Shown piece after piece: positions 18,091 through 26,867 of a stretch of 64,000 nt of DNA. The notes beneath the pieces were generated by a model that saw nothing but the letters and a program-made list of their open reading frames with translations, ran no database searches and was not told the origin of the DNA. This DNA comes from Aeromonas taiwanensis (GTDB taxonomy: Bacteria > Pseudomonadota > Gammaproteobacteria > Enterobacterales > Aeromonadaceae), in contig NZ_CDDD01000030.1 in assembly GCF_000820165.1 (NCBI RefSeq), positions 22,417-86,416 of the forward strand, read 5' to 3'. How positions within the stretch are numbered: position 1 is the first letter of the stretch; every line of letters begins with the position of its first letter. Position numbers and translations under genes: made by a program.

Positions 18091-20385
18091 TTATTGGAAC
18101 GTAGTGCCCAATTGCAGATAGAACATGTCATGTCCCCCCTCCGCCATGCCATAGCCGAGGAAGATGGGACCGAGGAAGCTCTCCACCCCCAGATAGACGG
18201 ATCCCGAGGTGTAGGAGGACTCCAGGCTGATGTCCCTCCCCTTGTCCCAGACGCCGCCCTGCTCCAGGGAGCCCCCGAGGAACAGGGGCGCCTTGATGGC
18301 CCCGAAGTCGTTGTCCGCCACCCGGTAGATGTAGCGCAGACCGCTGAACAGGCTGTAACGACCGCTCAGCTGGTAGTGCTGGAAACCGGACATGCGGAAC
18401 AGCCCGCCGAGATCCTGCACGAACAGCGGTACCGACTCCTCCGATGTGGAGCCCCCGCCTTCCAGCATCAGGTTGAGGCTGTGCCGGCCCCAGGACCAGG
18501 GCTTGATCATCGCCAGGTGGTAGTTCACCCCCTCGGTCTGCTCGGACGCACCCTGGGACGGATCCAGCTCGATGCTGGAATAACCGCCCTTGATGTCCCA
18601 ATAGGCCCCCTGATAGGGGAAGTAACGGCTGTCCAGGGTGTCGTGCTCGAAACGCACATAGGGGCCCCAGGCCGAGGCGTCGGCGTCGGTATTGGAGATG
18701 TTCTGGATCTCCACGTTGCCAACCTTGCCTTCCAGTCCGAGGGAGAACCGGCTCCAGGGCTGGCGGTTCCAGCCGACGGCGAGATCCAGGCTGGTGAAGC
18801 TGTACTCGGAGTCCAGATAGCTCACCCCGGACGATCGGGTCTGCTCTTCCGGGAAGAAAACGCGGCGCTGGGTCTTGTCATAGGCCAGGCTCGCCTCGCC
18901 AAACAAGGTCTGGGAAGGCTCCAGCGGCGTGTAGAAGTCGGTCTTGAGGTGCTTGGCCGTGCCGAGCGACGCCTCGGTCAGCCACTCCGCCCCCCAGTCG
19001 TTGACGTTGGTGAGGGTGTAGGACATGCCGACGTTGTAGTTGGAGCTGCTCTCGAAGTCGTCGGAGAAACCGAGCTGGAAGTTGAGATAGCCAGGCCCCC
19101 AGTTCTTCTCGCTGGCATCCACCACCAGCACGTTCTCGCCGCCCCGCTCCTCCACCTCGTAGGTAATGCGATCGAACGACTCCAGGGCGTAGAGGCGGCG
19201 GATCCCCGCCTCCAGGCTCTCGTAGGTCTGCACCTTGTCCGGGCGCACCTTCAGCATGGCCCGCACCGTCTCGTCGGAGAGGCGGGACTTGTTGATGATC
19301 TCCACCTTGTCGATGTAATAAGCTGGCTGGCCGCTACGTTCGGCACGGCGGCTCAGCTTGCCGTTGCGGTAATCGGCATAGGCGTCGGGAGAGAGGGAGA
19401 GTGCATCGAGCTGGACAGCCGCGCGGTTGGCCACCTGTTCCCCTATCTTTATCCCCTCCGGCATCAGGGCGAAGTCGGCGATGCCCATGTTGCCGAACTC
19501 AGGCGTCAGCAGAATGTCGTCAGGCCCCATCAGGGCCTTCTGTTTCTCGGTACCGACCTGAGTCATGTAGGTCGTGAGCTGGTCTATCATGGCGAGCCCG
19601 GATTTGAGGGACTCGCGGGTGCGCAGCCTGGCCCCGATGTCCACCGCGATCACCACGTCGGCCCCCATGGCCTTGGCCACGTCCACCGGCATGTTGTTGA
19701 CCGTGCCGCCGTCGGACAGGATCCGCCCCTCCCAGTCCACCGGCTTGAGCGCCCCCGGGATGGACATGGAGGCCTGCATCGCCTTGGCGAGGCTGCCGTG
19801 ATCCAGCACGAAGGGGGTGACCGTCTCCATGTCGGTCGCCACCGCCCGATAGGGAATGGGCAGATCGTCGAAGCTCTTCTGGGCCGGCAGGTTGGAGGTC
19901 GCGTGTCGCAGCAGGCTGGCCATGGACTGGCCCTGAAAGAAGCCGTCAGGCAGCTGGGTGGAGTCGCCGTTGACCCCGATGTCGGTGCGCAGCTGGTATT
20001 TCTCGCTCTGCTGCTTCTTGCGCAGGGAGAGCTCATCCCGACCGACCTTGTCCTGATACCCCTTGTTCCAGTCGATGGCCAGGGTGGTGCGCTCCACCTC
20101 CTCGGCACTGAGCCCCATGGCATACATGCCCGCCACGTAGGAGCCCATGCTGGTCCCGACGATGATGTCCACCGGAATGCGCTTCGCCTCCAGCACCTTG
20201 AGCACGCCGATATGAGCCGAGCCCTTGGCGCCACCCCCGCTCAGCACCAGGGCAATCCTGGGCCTCTCCACCTTGGCTGCGGGCGTGGCGGGTCTGGCAT
20301 CGCCCTCCTGGGCCGCTGCCATCAGAGGCAGGGCTGCCAGCAGGAGCATTAACAGGTGAGTCCGTCCCCGATGAAAGATGCGCAT
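18091..20385 (-). CDS. Patatin-like phospholipase with POTRA and outer-membrane beta-barrel (PlpD type)
   Basis: A 764-residue type Vd autotransporter-like protein. After a signal peptide (cleavage near AAA, residue 25) the patatin domain shows GGGAKG (50-55), the nucleophile motif GTSMG (Ser79) and the catalytic aspartate in SDGG near 207. A POTRA-like segment follows around 335-405 (YYIDKVEIINKSRLS), then a bacterial surface antigen beta-barrel ending in phenylalanine-glutamine. In PlpD and FplA the patatin part acts as a secreted lipase. I prefer the ATG at 20385 (GGA 7 bases upstream) over the one at 20397. Divergent from the first chemoreceptor gene. Confidence 0.88.
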   Translation of the reverse strand: MRIFHRGRTHLLMLLLAALPLMAAAQEGDARPATPAAKVERPRIALVLSGGGAKGSAHIGVLKVLEAKRIPVDIIVGTSMGSYVAGMYAMGLSAEEVERTTLAIDWNKGYQDKVGRDELSLRKKQQSEKYQLRTDIGVNGDSTQLPDGFFQGQSMASLLRHATSNLPAQKSFDDLPIPYRAVATDMETVTPFVLDHGSLAKAMQASMSIPGALKPVDWEGRILSDGGTVNNMPVDVAKAMGADVVIAVDIGARLRTRESLKSGLAMIDQLTTYMTQVGTEKQKALMGPDDILLTPEFGNMGIADFALMPEGIKIGEQVANRAAVQLDALSLSPDAYADYRNGKLSRRAERSGQPAYYIDKVEIINKSRLSDETVRAMLKVRPDKVQTYESLEAGIRRLYALESFDRITYEVEERGGENVLVVDASEKNWGPGYLNFQLGFSDDFESSSNYNVGMSYTLTNVNDWGAEWLTEASLGTAKHLKTDFYTPLEPSQTLFGEASLAYDKTQRRVFFPEEQTRSSGVSYLDSEYSFTSLDLAVGWNRQPWSRFSLGLEGKVGNVEIQNISNTDADASAWGPYVRFEHDTLDSRYFPYQGAYWDIKGGYSSIELDPSQGASEQTEGVNYHLAMIKPWSWGRHSLNLMLEGGGSTSEESVPLFVQDLGGLFRMSGFQHYQLSGRYSLFSGLRYIYRVADNDFGAIKAPLFLGGSLEQGGVWDKGRDISLESSYTSGSVYLGVESFLGPIFLGYGMAEGGHDMFYLQLGTTFQ

Positions 20386-20592
20386 ATGAGTGTCCATTGA
20401 TCCGGTGCGAGTCGAGTGGCCAGTCTACCGGCCGAGTGCTGCCTACTATAAGTGGATGCACTGTAACCGCAACCCGGGGTGCTGGCGAGATGTGGCAGGC
20501 GAGGTGGCTATCCCACCGGCAAAGATTCGCACCAATAAATCTCCGCCCTGATGTGAGCGCAAACGTTAATCGACAATAAACGCCTCCCCCGC

Positions 20593-20619
20593 TCAAGAAA
20601 GCGCCCGCTACGCCGCTAA
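20593..20619 (+). promoter_or_regulatory. Possible sigma-28 (FliA) promoter of the first chemoreceptor gene
   Basis: TCAAGAAA (20593-20600), 11 bases, then GCCGCTAA (20612-20619) resembles the flagellar sigma-28 consensus TAAAGTTT-N11-GCCGATAA: 7 of 8 in the -10 part and about half of the -35. It lies 41 bases before the start codon of a chemoreceptor, a usual FliA target. Confidence 0.45.
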
Positions 20620-20660
20620 TATGAATTCAACTTCCCGGTTCACAATCCCGAGTCACCCTT

Positions 20661-22571
20661 ATGTTCGCAAGCCTGACACTGAAACAGAAAATTCTGGCCA
20701 CCGTCATCCTCGCCGTCGCCCTCTCCTGCCTGCTGGTGGGGTATTTCAGCCAGCGTTCGGCACAGCAGCTGATCGAACAGCGCATGTTCCAGCAGGAACT
20801 GCCCAACCTCACGCAGCGTATCGGCAAGGAGATCGAGAAAGATCTCACCTCGGTCGCGAACGCCGCCAGGCAGCTGGCCAACGATCGCTTCGTGCTGGAC
20901 TGGGTCGAGCGCGGCATGCCCAAGGAGCAGGAGGCCATCCTCATCAACCAGCTCAAGGACATGACGAGCCAGTACGGCCTCGTCACCGCCTCCTTCGCCG
21001 ATCGCCAGAGCGCGGCTTACTACAACCAGGACGGCTTCCTGCGTATCCTGAACCACGACCAGGACAACTGGTTCTACGACTACACCAAGAGCGGCCAGGA
21101 TCTGATGCTCAGCATCTTTCGCGAGACCAATGGCGAGGTGAAGCTGTTCGTCAACTTCCAGCAGAAGGATGGTCGCGGCCTCGCCGGCCTCGCCAAGTCC
21201 CTCGACAGCATGGTCAGCATGCTCGCCGATTTTCGCATCGGTGAGAGCGGCTTCGTCTTCATGACCGATGGCAGTGGCAAGGTGAAACTGCACCCGGACG
21301 CGGCCCGCATCGATCGGGACAACCTGACCCAGCTGGCAGAAGGCGGCAGCACCAACCTGCTGGCCAAGCAGCCTTTTGCCGCTACCCACGCCAATGTCGA
21401 CGGCCAGCCGGTGATCCTGGCCAGCAGCTATATCCCCCTGCTGGACTGGTATCTGGTAGCTCAGGTACCTGAAAACGAGATCTTTGCCGAGCTGGATCGG
21501 GCACGCCTGCATATCGTGCTGGTCAGCCTAGTCATCGCCGTCGGCATGGGGCTGCTCGGCGTGCTGCTGGCCGGCTCGGTCAGTCGCCCGCTCAACGAGC
21601 TGGCTCGCCTGTTCCGGGAACTCGGCAGCGGCGACGGCGATCTGACCCAGCGCCTCAAGGTCGATGGCCGTGACGAGCTGGCTCAGGTCGCCACCGGCTT
21701 CAACAACTTCGTCACCAAGATCCACGGCTCCATCGAGCAGGTCGCCAGCAACTCCCGTCAGCTGGCCGCCACCGCCAACGAGGTGGCCGCCAAGGCCCAG
21801 CTCACCCAGCACAACTGCACCGCCCAGCGGGATCGCACCGTCCAGGTCGCCACCGCCATCCACGAGATGGGGGCCACCGTCAGCGAGATCGCCGGCAATG
21901 CGTCCCTGGCTGCCGACGTCGCCAAGCAGGCCAACGAGCAGGCCGATGCGGGGGCCCAGGTCGTGGCCCAGGCCCGCCACGGCATCGTCGGCCTCTCCGG
22001 CGAGATCGAGCAGGTCGCCGGGGTCATCGAGTCCCTGGCCAGCCAGACCGACTCCATCGGCAGCATCCTCGACACCATCCGCAGCATCTCCGAGCAGACC
22101 AACCTGCTGGCCCTTAATGCCGCCATCGAGGCCGCCCGCGCCGGTGAGCAGGGCCGCGGCTTCGCCGTGGTGGCCGACGAGGTACGCAACCTCGCCAGCC
22201 GCTCCGCCGCCTCCACCGCCGAGATCCAGGTCATGATCAACAGCCTCCAGGAGCAGAGCGCCCGCGCCGTCAGTGCCATGGCCCAGGGCCGCAACCAGAG
22301 CCAGCTGGTGGTCACCCAGGCCGACGAGGCCAACGGGGCCCTCGATCAAATCACAGGCCACATCACCCAGATCAGCGACATGAACATCCAGGTCGCCACC
22401 GCCACCGAGGAGCAGTCCAGCGTGGTCGGGGAGATCAACCGCAATGTGGAGGACATCAACCAGCTCACCATGGAGACGGCCGACATCGCTCACCAGCTCA
22501 CCGAGTCCAGCCGCAGCCTGCAACAGCTCTCCGGCGAGCTCGACAAGCTGGTCGGCAACTTCCGGCTGTGA
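20661..22571 (+). CDS. Methyl-accepting chemotaxis protein with dCache-type sensor
   Basis: A 636-residue chemoreceptor. TM1 lies at about 9-28, a periplasmic region of about 250 residues has the look of a double Cache sensor (aromatic motif DNWFYDY, then [18 protein letters not shown]), TM2 is near 288-308, then HAMP, and a long cytoplasmic coiled coil whose tip reads [20 protein letters not shown]. The C-terminus ends in GNFRL and has no NWETF-like CheR-binding pentapeptide, so adaptation enzymes may need help from other receptors. Ligand unknown. From 21730 to the stop it is almost the same as the next receptor gene. A strong terminator follows. Confidence 0.9.
   Translation: MFASLTLKQKILATVILAVALSCLLVGYFSQRSAQQLIEQRMFQQELPNLTQRIGKEIEKDLTSVANAARQLANDRFVLDWVERGMPKEQEAILINQLKDMTSQYGLVTASFADRQSAAYYNQDGFLRILNHDQDNWFYDYTKSGQDLMLSIFRETNGEVKLFVNFQQKDGRGLAGLAKSLDSMVSMLADFRIGESGFVFMTDGSGKVKLHPDAARIDRDNLTQLAEGGSTNLLAKQPFAATHANVDGQPVILASSYIPLLDWYLVAQVPENEIFAELDRARLHIVLVSLVIAVGMGLLGVLLAGSVSRPLNELARLFRELGSGDGDLTQRLKVDGRDELAQVATGFNNFVTKIHGSIEQVASNSRQLAATANEVAAKAQLTQHNCTAQRDRTVQVATAIHEMGATVSEIAGNASLAADVAKQANEQADAGAQVVAQARHGIVGLSGEIEQVAGVIESLASQTDSIGSILDTIRSISEQTNLLALNAAIEAARAGEQGRGFAVVADEVRNLASRSAASTAEIQVMINSLQEQSARAVSAMAQGRNQSQLVVTQADEANGALDQITGHITQISDMNIQVATATEEQSSVVGEINRNVEDINQLTMETADIAHQLTESSRSLQQLSGELDKLVGNFRL
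21730..22571 (+). repeat. Signalling-domain repeat, copy A
   Basis: This 842-base segment matches 23501-24342 at a constant offset of 1771 with only scattered differences, nearly all at third codon positions. The encoded residues are identical from VAAKAQLTQ to the final GNFRL. Similarity stops at the shared stop codon. Confidence 0.95.
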
Positions 22572-22575
22572 CATG

Positions 22576-22601
22576 AAGGGGCGCTGCAGCGCCCCTTTTT
22601 T
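22576..22601 (+). terminator. Terminator after the first chemoreceptor gene
   Basis: A 9-bp GC-rich stem (22576-22584 with 22589-22597, loop TGCA) followed by six T, starting 4 bases past the stop. It separates transcription of the two receptor genes. Confidence 0.9.
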
Positions 22602-22695
22602 ACCGGGTCGGCAGGGAAGGCCGACCCCGGCACGACGGCAAACCGTCATGCCGGGTCGCTACACTCGCGACACAGCACCACACCAAGGAGTCATC

Positions 22696-24342
22696 ATGCT
22701 GGCAGGCAATCTCACCATCAAAAACCAACTCATCCTGGCCGTCACCGTGCCTTGTCTCGCCCTGCTGCTGGTGGGCGCCGCCAGTCTGCGCAGCATGGGC
22801 AGCATCAAGCAGCAGGCCGACGAGTTGTACCAGAATACCGCCACCCCCATGCGGGCCATGGCGGAAGTGGCTTCCCGCATCCCGCGCATGCGCGTCGGCA
22901 TCGACATGATGCTGCTGCAGGACACCTCACTGCGCGACGAGAAGGGGGTACAAACCCGGGTCAAGGAGACCCGTGAGGAAGATATTCCCGAGATGCGCCA
23001 GGCCATGGAGCAGGCCGTCAAGGCACAGGTTGATCCCGCCGCCCGGGCCGAGGCCCAGACCCTGCTCGATCAGTTCATCCAGATGGAGCGCGAGGAGCTG
23101 AGCCCCATGCTGCAGGCACTGGAGCAGGATCAGATGGAGGTGGCTCGCACCCTTTACCGGGATCGCTACAGCCAGAGCTATGGCGTCATGCGCAAGGGGG
23201 CCAATGCCCTGCTCGACGGGCTGATCCGCCAGGCCCAGCATCGCAACGAGCTGAGCGAGAGCAGCTATGACAACGGGCGTAACCAGATGATCGCCATCAT
23301 CGCCGTCGCCCTCTCCATCTCCTTGCTCGTCTCCGTCCTCATCCTGATAGGGCTGCGCCGCCGGGTCTCCTTCCTGCAGTCCCACATCGGCGACGTGGCC
23401 CGCCATCTCGCCCTCGACAGCCGTGCCAGCCTCAGCGGCAAGGACGAGCTGGCCGACATTGCCCACAGTTTCAATCAGTTCGTCACCCGCATTCACGGCG
23501 CCATCGAGCAGGTCGCCACCAACTCCCGTCAGGTGGCGGCCACCGCTGGCGAGGTGGCCGCCAAAGCCCAGCTCACCCAGCACAACTGCACTGCCCAGCG
23601 GGATCGCACCGTCCAGGTCGCCACCGCCATCCACGAGATGGGGGCCACCGTCAGCGAGATTGCCGGCAATGCGTCCCTGGCTGCCGACGTCGCCAAGCAG
23701 GCCAACGAGCAGGCCGATGCAGGGGCCCAGGTCGTGGCCCAGGCGCGCCACGGCATCGTCGGTCTCTCCGGCGAGATCGAACAGGTCGCCGGCGTCATCG
23801 AGTCCCTGGCCAGCCAGACCGACTCCATCGGCAGCATCCTCGATACCATCCGCAGCATCTCCGAGCAGACCAACCTGCTGGCCCTCAATGCCGCCATCGA
23901 GGCCGCTCGTGCCGGTGAGCAGGGCCGCGGCTTCGCCGTGGTGGCCGACGAGGTGCGCAACCTTGCCAGCCGCTCCGCCGCCTCCACCGCCGAGATCCAG
24001 GTCATGATCAACAGCCTCCAGGAGCAGAGCGCCCGCGCCGTCAGTGCCATGGCCCAGGGCCGCAACCAGAGCCAGCTGGTGGTCACCCAGGCCGACGAGG
24101 CCAACGGGGCCCTCGATCAAATCACAGGCCACATCACCCAGATCAGCGACATGAACATCCAAGTCGCTACCGCCACCGAGGAGCAGTCCAGCGTGGTCGG
24201 GGAGATCAACCGCAACGTAGAGGACATCAACCAGCTCACCATGGAGACGGCCGACATCGCCCACCAGCTCACCGAGTCCAGCCGCAGCCTGCAACAGCTC
24301 TCCGGCGAGCTCGACAAGCTGGTCGGCAACTTCCGGCTGTGA
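22696..24342 (+). CDS. Methyl-accepting chemotaxis protein with four-helix-bundle-type sensor
   Basis: A 548-residue chemoreceptor. TM1 is near 14-30, a periplasmic all-helical domain of about 160 residues (charged, no cysteine, like 4HB_MCP sensors) follows, TM2 is near 198-217, then HAMP and the same signalling domain as the preceding receptor, with [20 protein letters not shown] at the tip and GNFRL at the end. The sensor halves of the two receptors are unrelated. I chose the ATG at 22696, which has AAGGAG 5 bases upstream; the frame runs back to 22444 inside the previous gene but that is not coding. Ligand unknown. Confidence 0.9.
   Translation: MLAGNLTIKNQLILAVTVPCLALLLVGAASLRSMGSIKQQADELYQNTATPMRAMAEVASRIPRMRVGIDMMLLQDTSLRDEKGVQTRVKETREEDIPEMRQAMEQAVKAQVDPAARAEAQTLLDQFIQMEREELSPMLQALEQDQMEVARTLYRDRYSQSYGVMRKGANALLDGLIRQAQHRNELSESSYDNGRNQMIAIIAVALSISLLVSVLILIGLRRRVSFLQSHIGDVARHLALDSRASLSGKDELADIAHSFNQFVTRIHGAIEQVATNSRQVAATAGEVAAKAQLTQHNCTAQRDRTVQVATAIHEMGATVSEIAGNASLAADVAKQANEQADAGAQVVAQARHGIVGLSGEIEQVAGVIESLASQTDSIGSILDTIRSISEQTNLLALNAAIEAARAGEQGRGFAVVADEVRNLASRSAASTAEIQVMINSLQEQSARAVSAMAQGRNQSQLVVTQADEANGALDQITGHITQISDMNIQVATATEEQSSVVGEINRNVEDINQLTMETADIAHQLTESSRSLQQLSGELDKLVGNFRL
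23501..24342 (+). repeat. Signalling-domain repeat, copy B
   Basis: Second copy of the chemoreceptor signalling segment described at 21730-22571. The match is in the same orientation and frame. Confidence 0.95.
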
Positions 24343-24367
24343 CCCCTTCCCCCTCATTTTCTGGACC

Positions 24368-24392
24368 AGGGAGCCAACGCGCTCCCTTTTTT
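24368..24392 (+). terminator. Terminator after the second chemoreceptor gene
   Basis: A 7-bp stem AGGGAGC/GCTCCCT (24368-24374 with 24381-24387) with a 6-base loop, followed by a run of T, 25 bases after the stop. Confidence 0.85.
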
Positions 24393-24457
24393 CATGGCAA
24401 CGGCAGGCCATGACGCAACGCCGCCAATTCGACTCAGGATTCCTGGCCGCAATGCTT

Positions 24458-24470
24458 CATAATCAGGGGA
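24458..24470 (+). promoter_or_regulatory. Shared upstream element of the lipoprotein pair (copy A)
   Basis: The 13-mer CATAATCAGGGGA, 18 bases before the first lipoprotein start, is repeated exactly at 24902-24914, 16 bases before the second. CATAAT resembles a sigma-70 -10 box. Flanking sequence from about 24411 (TGACGCAAC) also matches, so the promoter seems to have been duplicated with the gene. Confidence 0.45.
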
Positions 24471-24488
24471 GAACCAAGGAGAACGAGA

Positions 24489-24701
24489 ATGGGCAAACTG
24501 ATGATGGTCATGGTACTGGGCGCACTGCTGTCGGCCTGCAGTAGCGGTCCGGTGCGAGTGCACGGCGCCGATGTCAGTGTGGATGACACCCGGATCAGGG
24601 TCTACGACGGCCACCACGACCGCTATTACGACGACGATTATCATGGCGGCCAGCGGGGTCACTTCTGTCCACCGGGACAGGCCAAGAAAGGGCGCTGCTA
24701 G
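24489..24701 (+). CDS. Small His/Asp/Tyr-rich lipoprotein (copy A)
   Basis: A 70-residue predicted lipoprotein. The signal peptide ends in the lipobox LLSAC with the lipidated Cys17; Ser at +2 favours the outer membrane. The mature part starts SSGPVRVHGADVSVDD, continues with a short segment rich in Asp, Tyr and His, and ends with FCPPGQAKKGRC, which leaves two cysteines 11 residues apart. The ribosome site is CAAGGAGAACGAGA. It is a paralogue of the next gene, and the two have matching upstream regions. I do not recognise a named family; metal or cell-wall binding is only a guess. Confidence 0.75.
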   Translation: MGKLMMVMVLGALLSACSSGPVRVHGADVSVDDTRIRVYDGHHDRYYDDDYHGGQRGHFCPPGQAKKGRC

Positions 24702-24710
24702 CGCCTTTTT
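24691..24710 (+). terminator. Terminator overlapping the lipoprotein A stop codon
   Basis: GGCGCT (24691-24696) pairs with AGCGCC (24700-24705) around a 3-base loop and is followed by TTTTT. The stop codon TAG (24699-24701) lies within the hairpin. Confidence 0.75.
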
Positions 24711-24901
24711 CATGCCCGTTCCCCGGGCGGAGCAGACCCTCTAACACATCACTGGCGAGCGCCATGATGCGCCGCCAACCACCGCCTCAACACGGCACGC
24801 ACTTCCCCTCATGAAGGATGCTGGACTGGCTCATCGCGATGCCAGCGGCAAGTCGTGACGCAACACCATCAATCCGCCCCGGTATTCATGGTGAACGGCA
24901 A

Positions 24902-24914
24902 CATAATCAGGGGA
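24902..24914 (+). promoter_or_regulatory. Shared upstream element of the lipoprotein pair (copy B)
   Basis: Exact second copy of CATAATCAGGGGA, in the same position relative to the second lipoprotein gene, with a -10-like CATAAT. Confidence 0.45.
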
Positions 24915-24930
24915 AACACAGGAGGTTGTT

Positions 24931-25224
24931 ATGGACAAGCGGATTCTGATCGTACTGCTTGGCGCCTTGCTCAGCGGTTGCGCCAGTGGCCCGGTGCGGG
25001 TCCACGGCGCGGATTTCAGCGTGGATGACGCGCACATCCGGGTGAGCGACGGCTACTACCGTTACCATGTCGACCACTACTATCGTCATTACGACGATCA
25101 CCATCACCACCACCGCGACAGGTACTATCGCGAACGGGACTACCGGGACCATTACGATGGTCATCACCACGGCGGCTATCGCTCGTTCTGCCCGCCGGGT
25201 CAGGCGAAGAAGGGACGCTGCTGA
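24931..25224 (+). CDS. Small His/Tyr-rich lipoprotein (copy B)
   Basis: A 97-residue predicted lipoprotein: lipobox LLSGC with Cys17, Ala at +2. It shares SGPVRVHGAD-SVDD and the C-terminal FCPPGQAKKGRC with copy A, but the central segment is expanded to about 55 residues made almost only of His, Tyr, Asp and Arg, with 14 histidines in the mature protein including a run of five. Such composition is often seen in metal-binding periplasmic proteins (inference). Ribosome site ACAGGAGGTTGTT. It ends at a terminator shared with lpdA. Confidence 0.75.
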   Translation: MDKRILIVLLGALLSGCASGPVRVHGADFSVDDAHIRVSDGYYRYHVDHYYRHYDDHHHHHRDRYYRERDYRDHYDGHHHGGYRSFCPPGQAKKGRC

Positions 25225-25249
25225 CGGCAAACCCCGAAAGACAGACGAC

Positions 25250-25277
25250 AAAAAGCCGCTCCATGGAGCGGCTTTTT
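25250..25277. terminator. Bidirectional terminator between lipoprotein B and lpdA
   Basis: A 28-base perfect palindrome: five A, GCCGCTCC/GGAGCGGC and five T. It stands between convergent genes and works for both strands. Confidence 0.92.
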
Positions 25278-25294
25278 CACAGGCGGGAAGAAGC

Positions 25295-26719
25295 TTATTT
25301 CTTCTTGGCCTTGGCGTTCGGCAGGTCGGTGATGGAGCCTTCGAACACTTCGGCAGCCAGGCCCACGGACTCGTGCAGAGTCGGGTGAGCGTGGATGGTC
25401 AGTGCGATGTCTTCGGCGTCGGCACCCATCTCGATGGCCAGACCGATTTCACCCAGCAGTTCACCGCCGTTGGTACCCACGATGGCACCACCGATGACGC
25501 GGCCGCTCTCCTTGTCGAAGATCAGCTTGGTCATGCCATCGGCGCAGTCGGACGCGATGGCGCGACCGGACGCAGCCCACGGGAAGGTGGCGACTTCGAA
25601 GTTCAGGCCCTGTTGCTTGGCTTCCTTCTCGGTCAGACCGACCCAGGCCATCTCCGGCTCGGTGTAGGCGATGGACGGGATCACTTTCGGGTCGAAGTAG
25701 TGCTTCTTGCCGGCGATGACTTCGGCCGCAACGTGGCCTTCGTGCACACCCTTGTGGGCCAGCATGGGCTGACCGACGATGTCACCGATGGCGTGGATGT
25801 GAGCCACGTTGGTACGCAGCTGCTTGTCCACCTCGATGAAACCACGCTCGTTGACGGCAACGCCCGCCTTTTCGGCGTCCAGCATCTTGCCGTTCGGCAC
25901 ACGACCCACGGCAACCAGCACGTTGTCGTAGCGCACCGGCTCGGCCGGGGCATGCTTGCCTTCGTAGGAGACGTACAGGCCGTCTTCACGGGCTTCAACT
26001 GCGGTGACCTTGGTCTCCAGCATGATGTTGAATTTCTTGGCAACGCGCTTGGTGTAGATCTTGACGATGTCTTTATCGGCAGCCGGTACCAGCTGGTCGG
26101 CAAATTCCACCACGTCGATCTCGGAGCCCAGGGAGGAGTACACGGTACCCATCTCCAGACCGATGATGCCGCCACCGATGACCAGCAGCTTGCCCGGTAC
26201 GGTCGTCAGTTCCAGCGCATCGGTAGAGTCCCATACGCGGGGATCTTCATGGGGGATGAACGGCAGCTTCACCGGACGGGAACCCGCGGCGATGATGGCG
26301 TTGTCGAAGGTGACGGTGGTCTTGCCGTCGGCGCCTTCCACTTCCAGGGTGTTCGGGCCGGTGAACTTGCCGAAGCCGTTCACGACCTGGACTTTACGCA
26401 TCTTGGCCATGCCAGCCAGACCGCCGGTCAGCTGGTTGATGACCTTCTCTTTCCACAGACGCACCTTGTCGATGTCGGTCTGCGGGGCACCGAAGACGAT
26501 GCCATGCTCGGCCAGCGCCTTGGCTTCTTCAATGACTTTGGCGACGTGCAGCAGTGCCTTGGACGGGATGCAACCCACGTTCAGGCAGACGCCACCCAGG
26601 GTGGAGTAACGCTCGACGATAATGGTATCCAGACCCAAGTCAGCCGCACGGAAGGCAGCGGAATAACCGGCAGGGCCAGCACCCAGTACTACGACCTGGG
26701 TTTTGATTTCTTTACTCAT
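25295..26719 (-). CDS. lpdA: Dihydrolipoyl dehydrogenase (E3)
   Basis: Lpd reoxidises dihydrolipoyl groups of the pyruvate and 2-oxoglutarate dehydrogenase complexes and the glycine cleavage system, passing electrons to NAD. The 474-residue protein has the FAD site GAGPAGYSAA, redox cysteines in GGVCLNVGCIPSK, the NAD site VIGGGIIGLEMG, and the C-terminal active-site histidine in HAHPTLHES. Two adjacent ATGs exist; the second (26719) has GAGG at the better distance. A terminator after aceF and a 116-base gap allow lpdA its own promoter, as in E. coli. Confidence 0.96.
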   Translation of the reverse strand: MSKEIKTQVVVLGAGPAGYSAAFRAADLGLDTIIVERYSTLGGVCLNVGCIPSKALLHVAKVIEEAKALAEHGIVFGAPQTDIDKVRLWKEKVINQLTGGLAGMAKMRKVQVVNGFGKFTGPNTLEVEGADGKTTVTFDNAIIAAGSRPVKLPFIPHEDPRVWDSTDALELTTVPGKLLVIGGGIIGLEMGTVYSSLGSEIDVVEFADQLVPAADKDIVKIYTKRVAKKFNIMLETKVTAVEAREDGLYVSYEGKHAPAEPVRYDNVLVAVGRVPNGKMLDAEKAGVAVNERGFIEVDKQLRTNVAHIHAIGDIVGQPMLAHKGVHEGHVAAEVIAGKKHYFDPKVIPSIAYTEPEMAWVGLTEKEAKQQGLNFEVATFPWAASGRAIASDCADGMTKLIFDKESGRVIGGAIVGTNGGELLGEIGLAIEMGADAEDIALTIHAHPTLHESVGLAAEVFEGSITDLPNAKAKKK

Positions 26720-26835
26720 CATGACCTCTTTGTCGTTCTTATATCCCCGGACAGCACAGTCTTATGCCAGACAAGGCGGCTGCAGCCGTGAAAAAAACGG
26801 GGCAAGTTTACAATCCTGTTAATGAAATGAGAAGC

Positions 26836-26861
26836 AAAAAGGGCGGGCTCTGGGCCCGCCC
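26836..26861 (-). terminator. Terminator after aceF
   Basis: On the minus strand an 8-bp GGGCGGGC/GCCCGCCC stem with a 5-base loop is followed by TTTTTGC. It ends the pdhR-aceE-aceF transcript. Confidence 0.9.
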
Positions 26862-26867
26862 TCTCAC

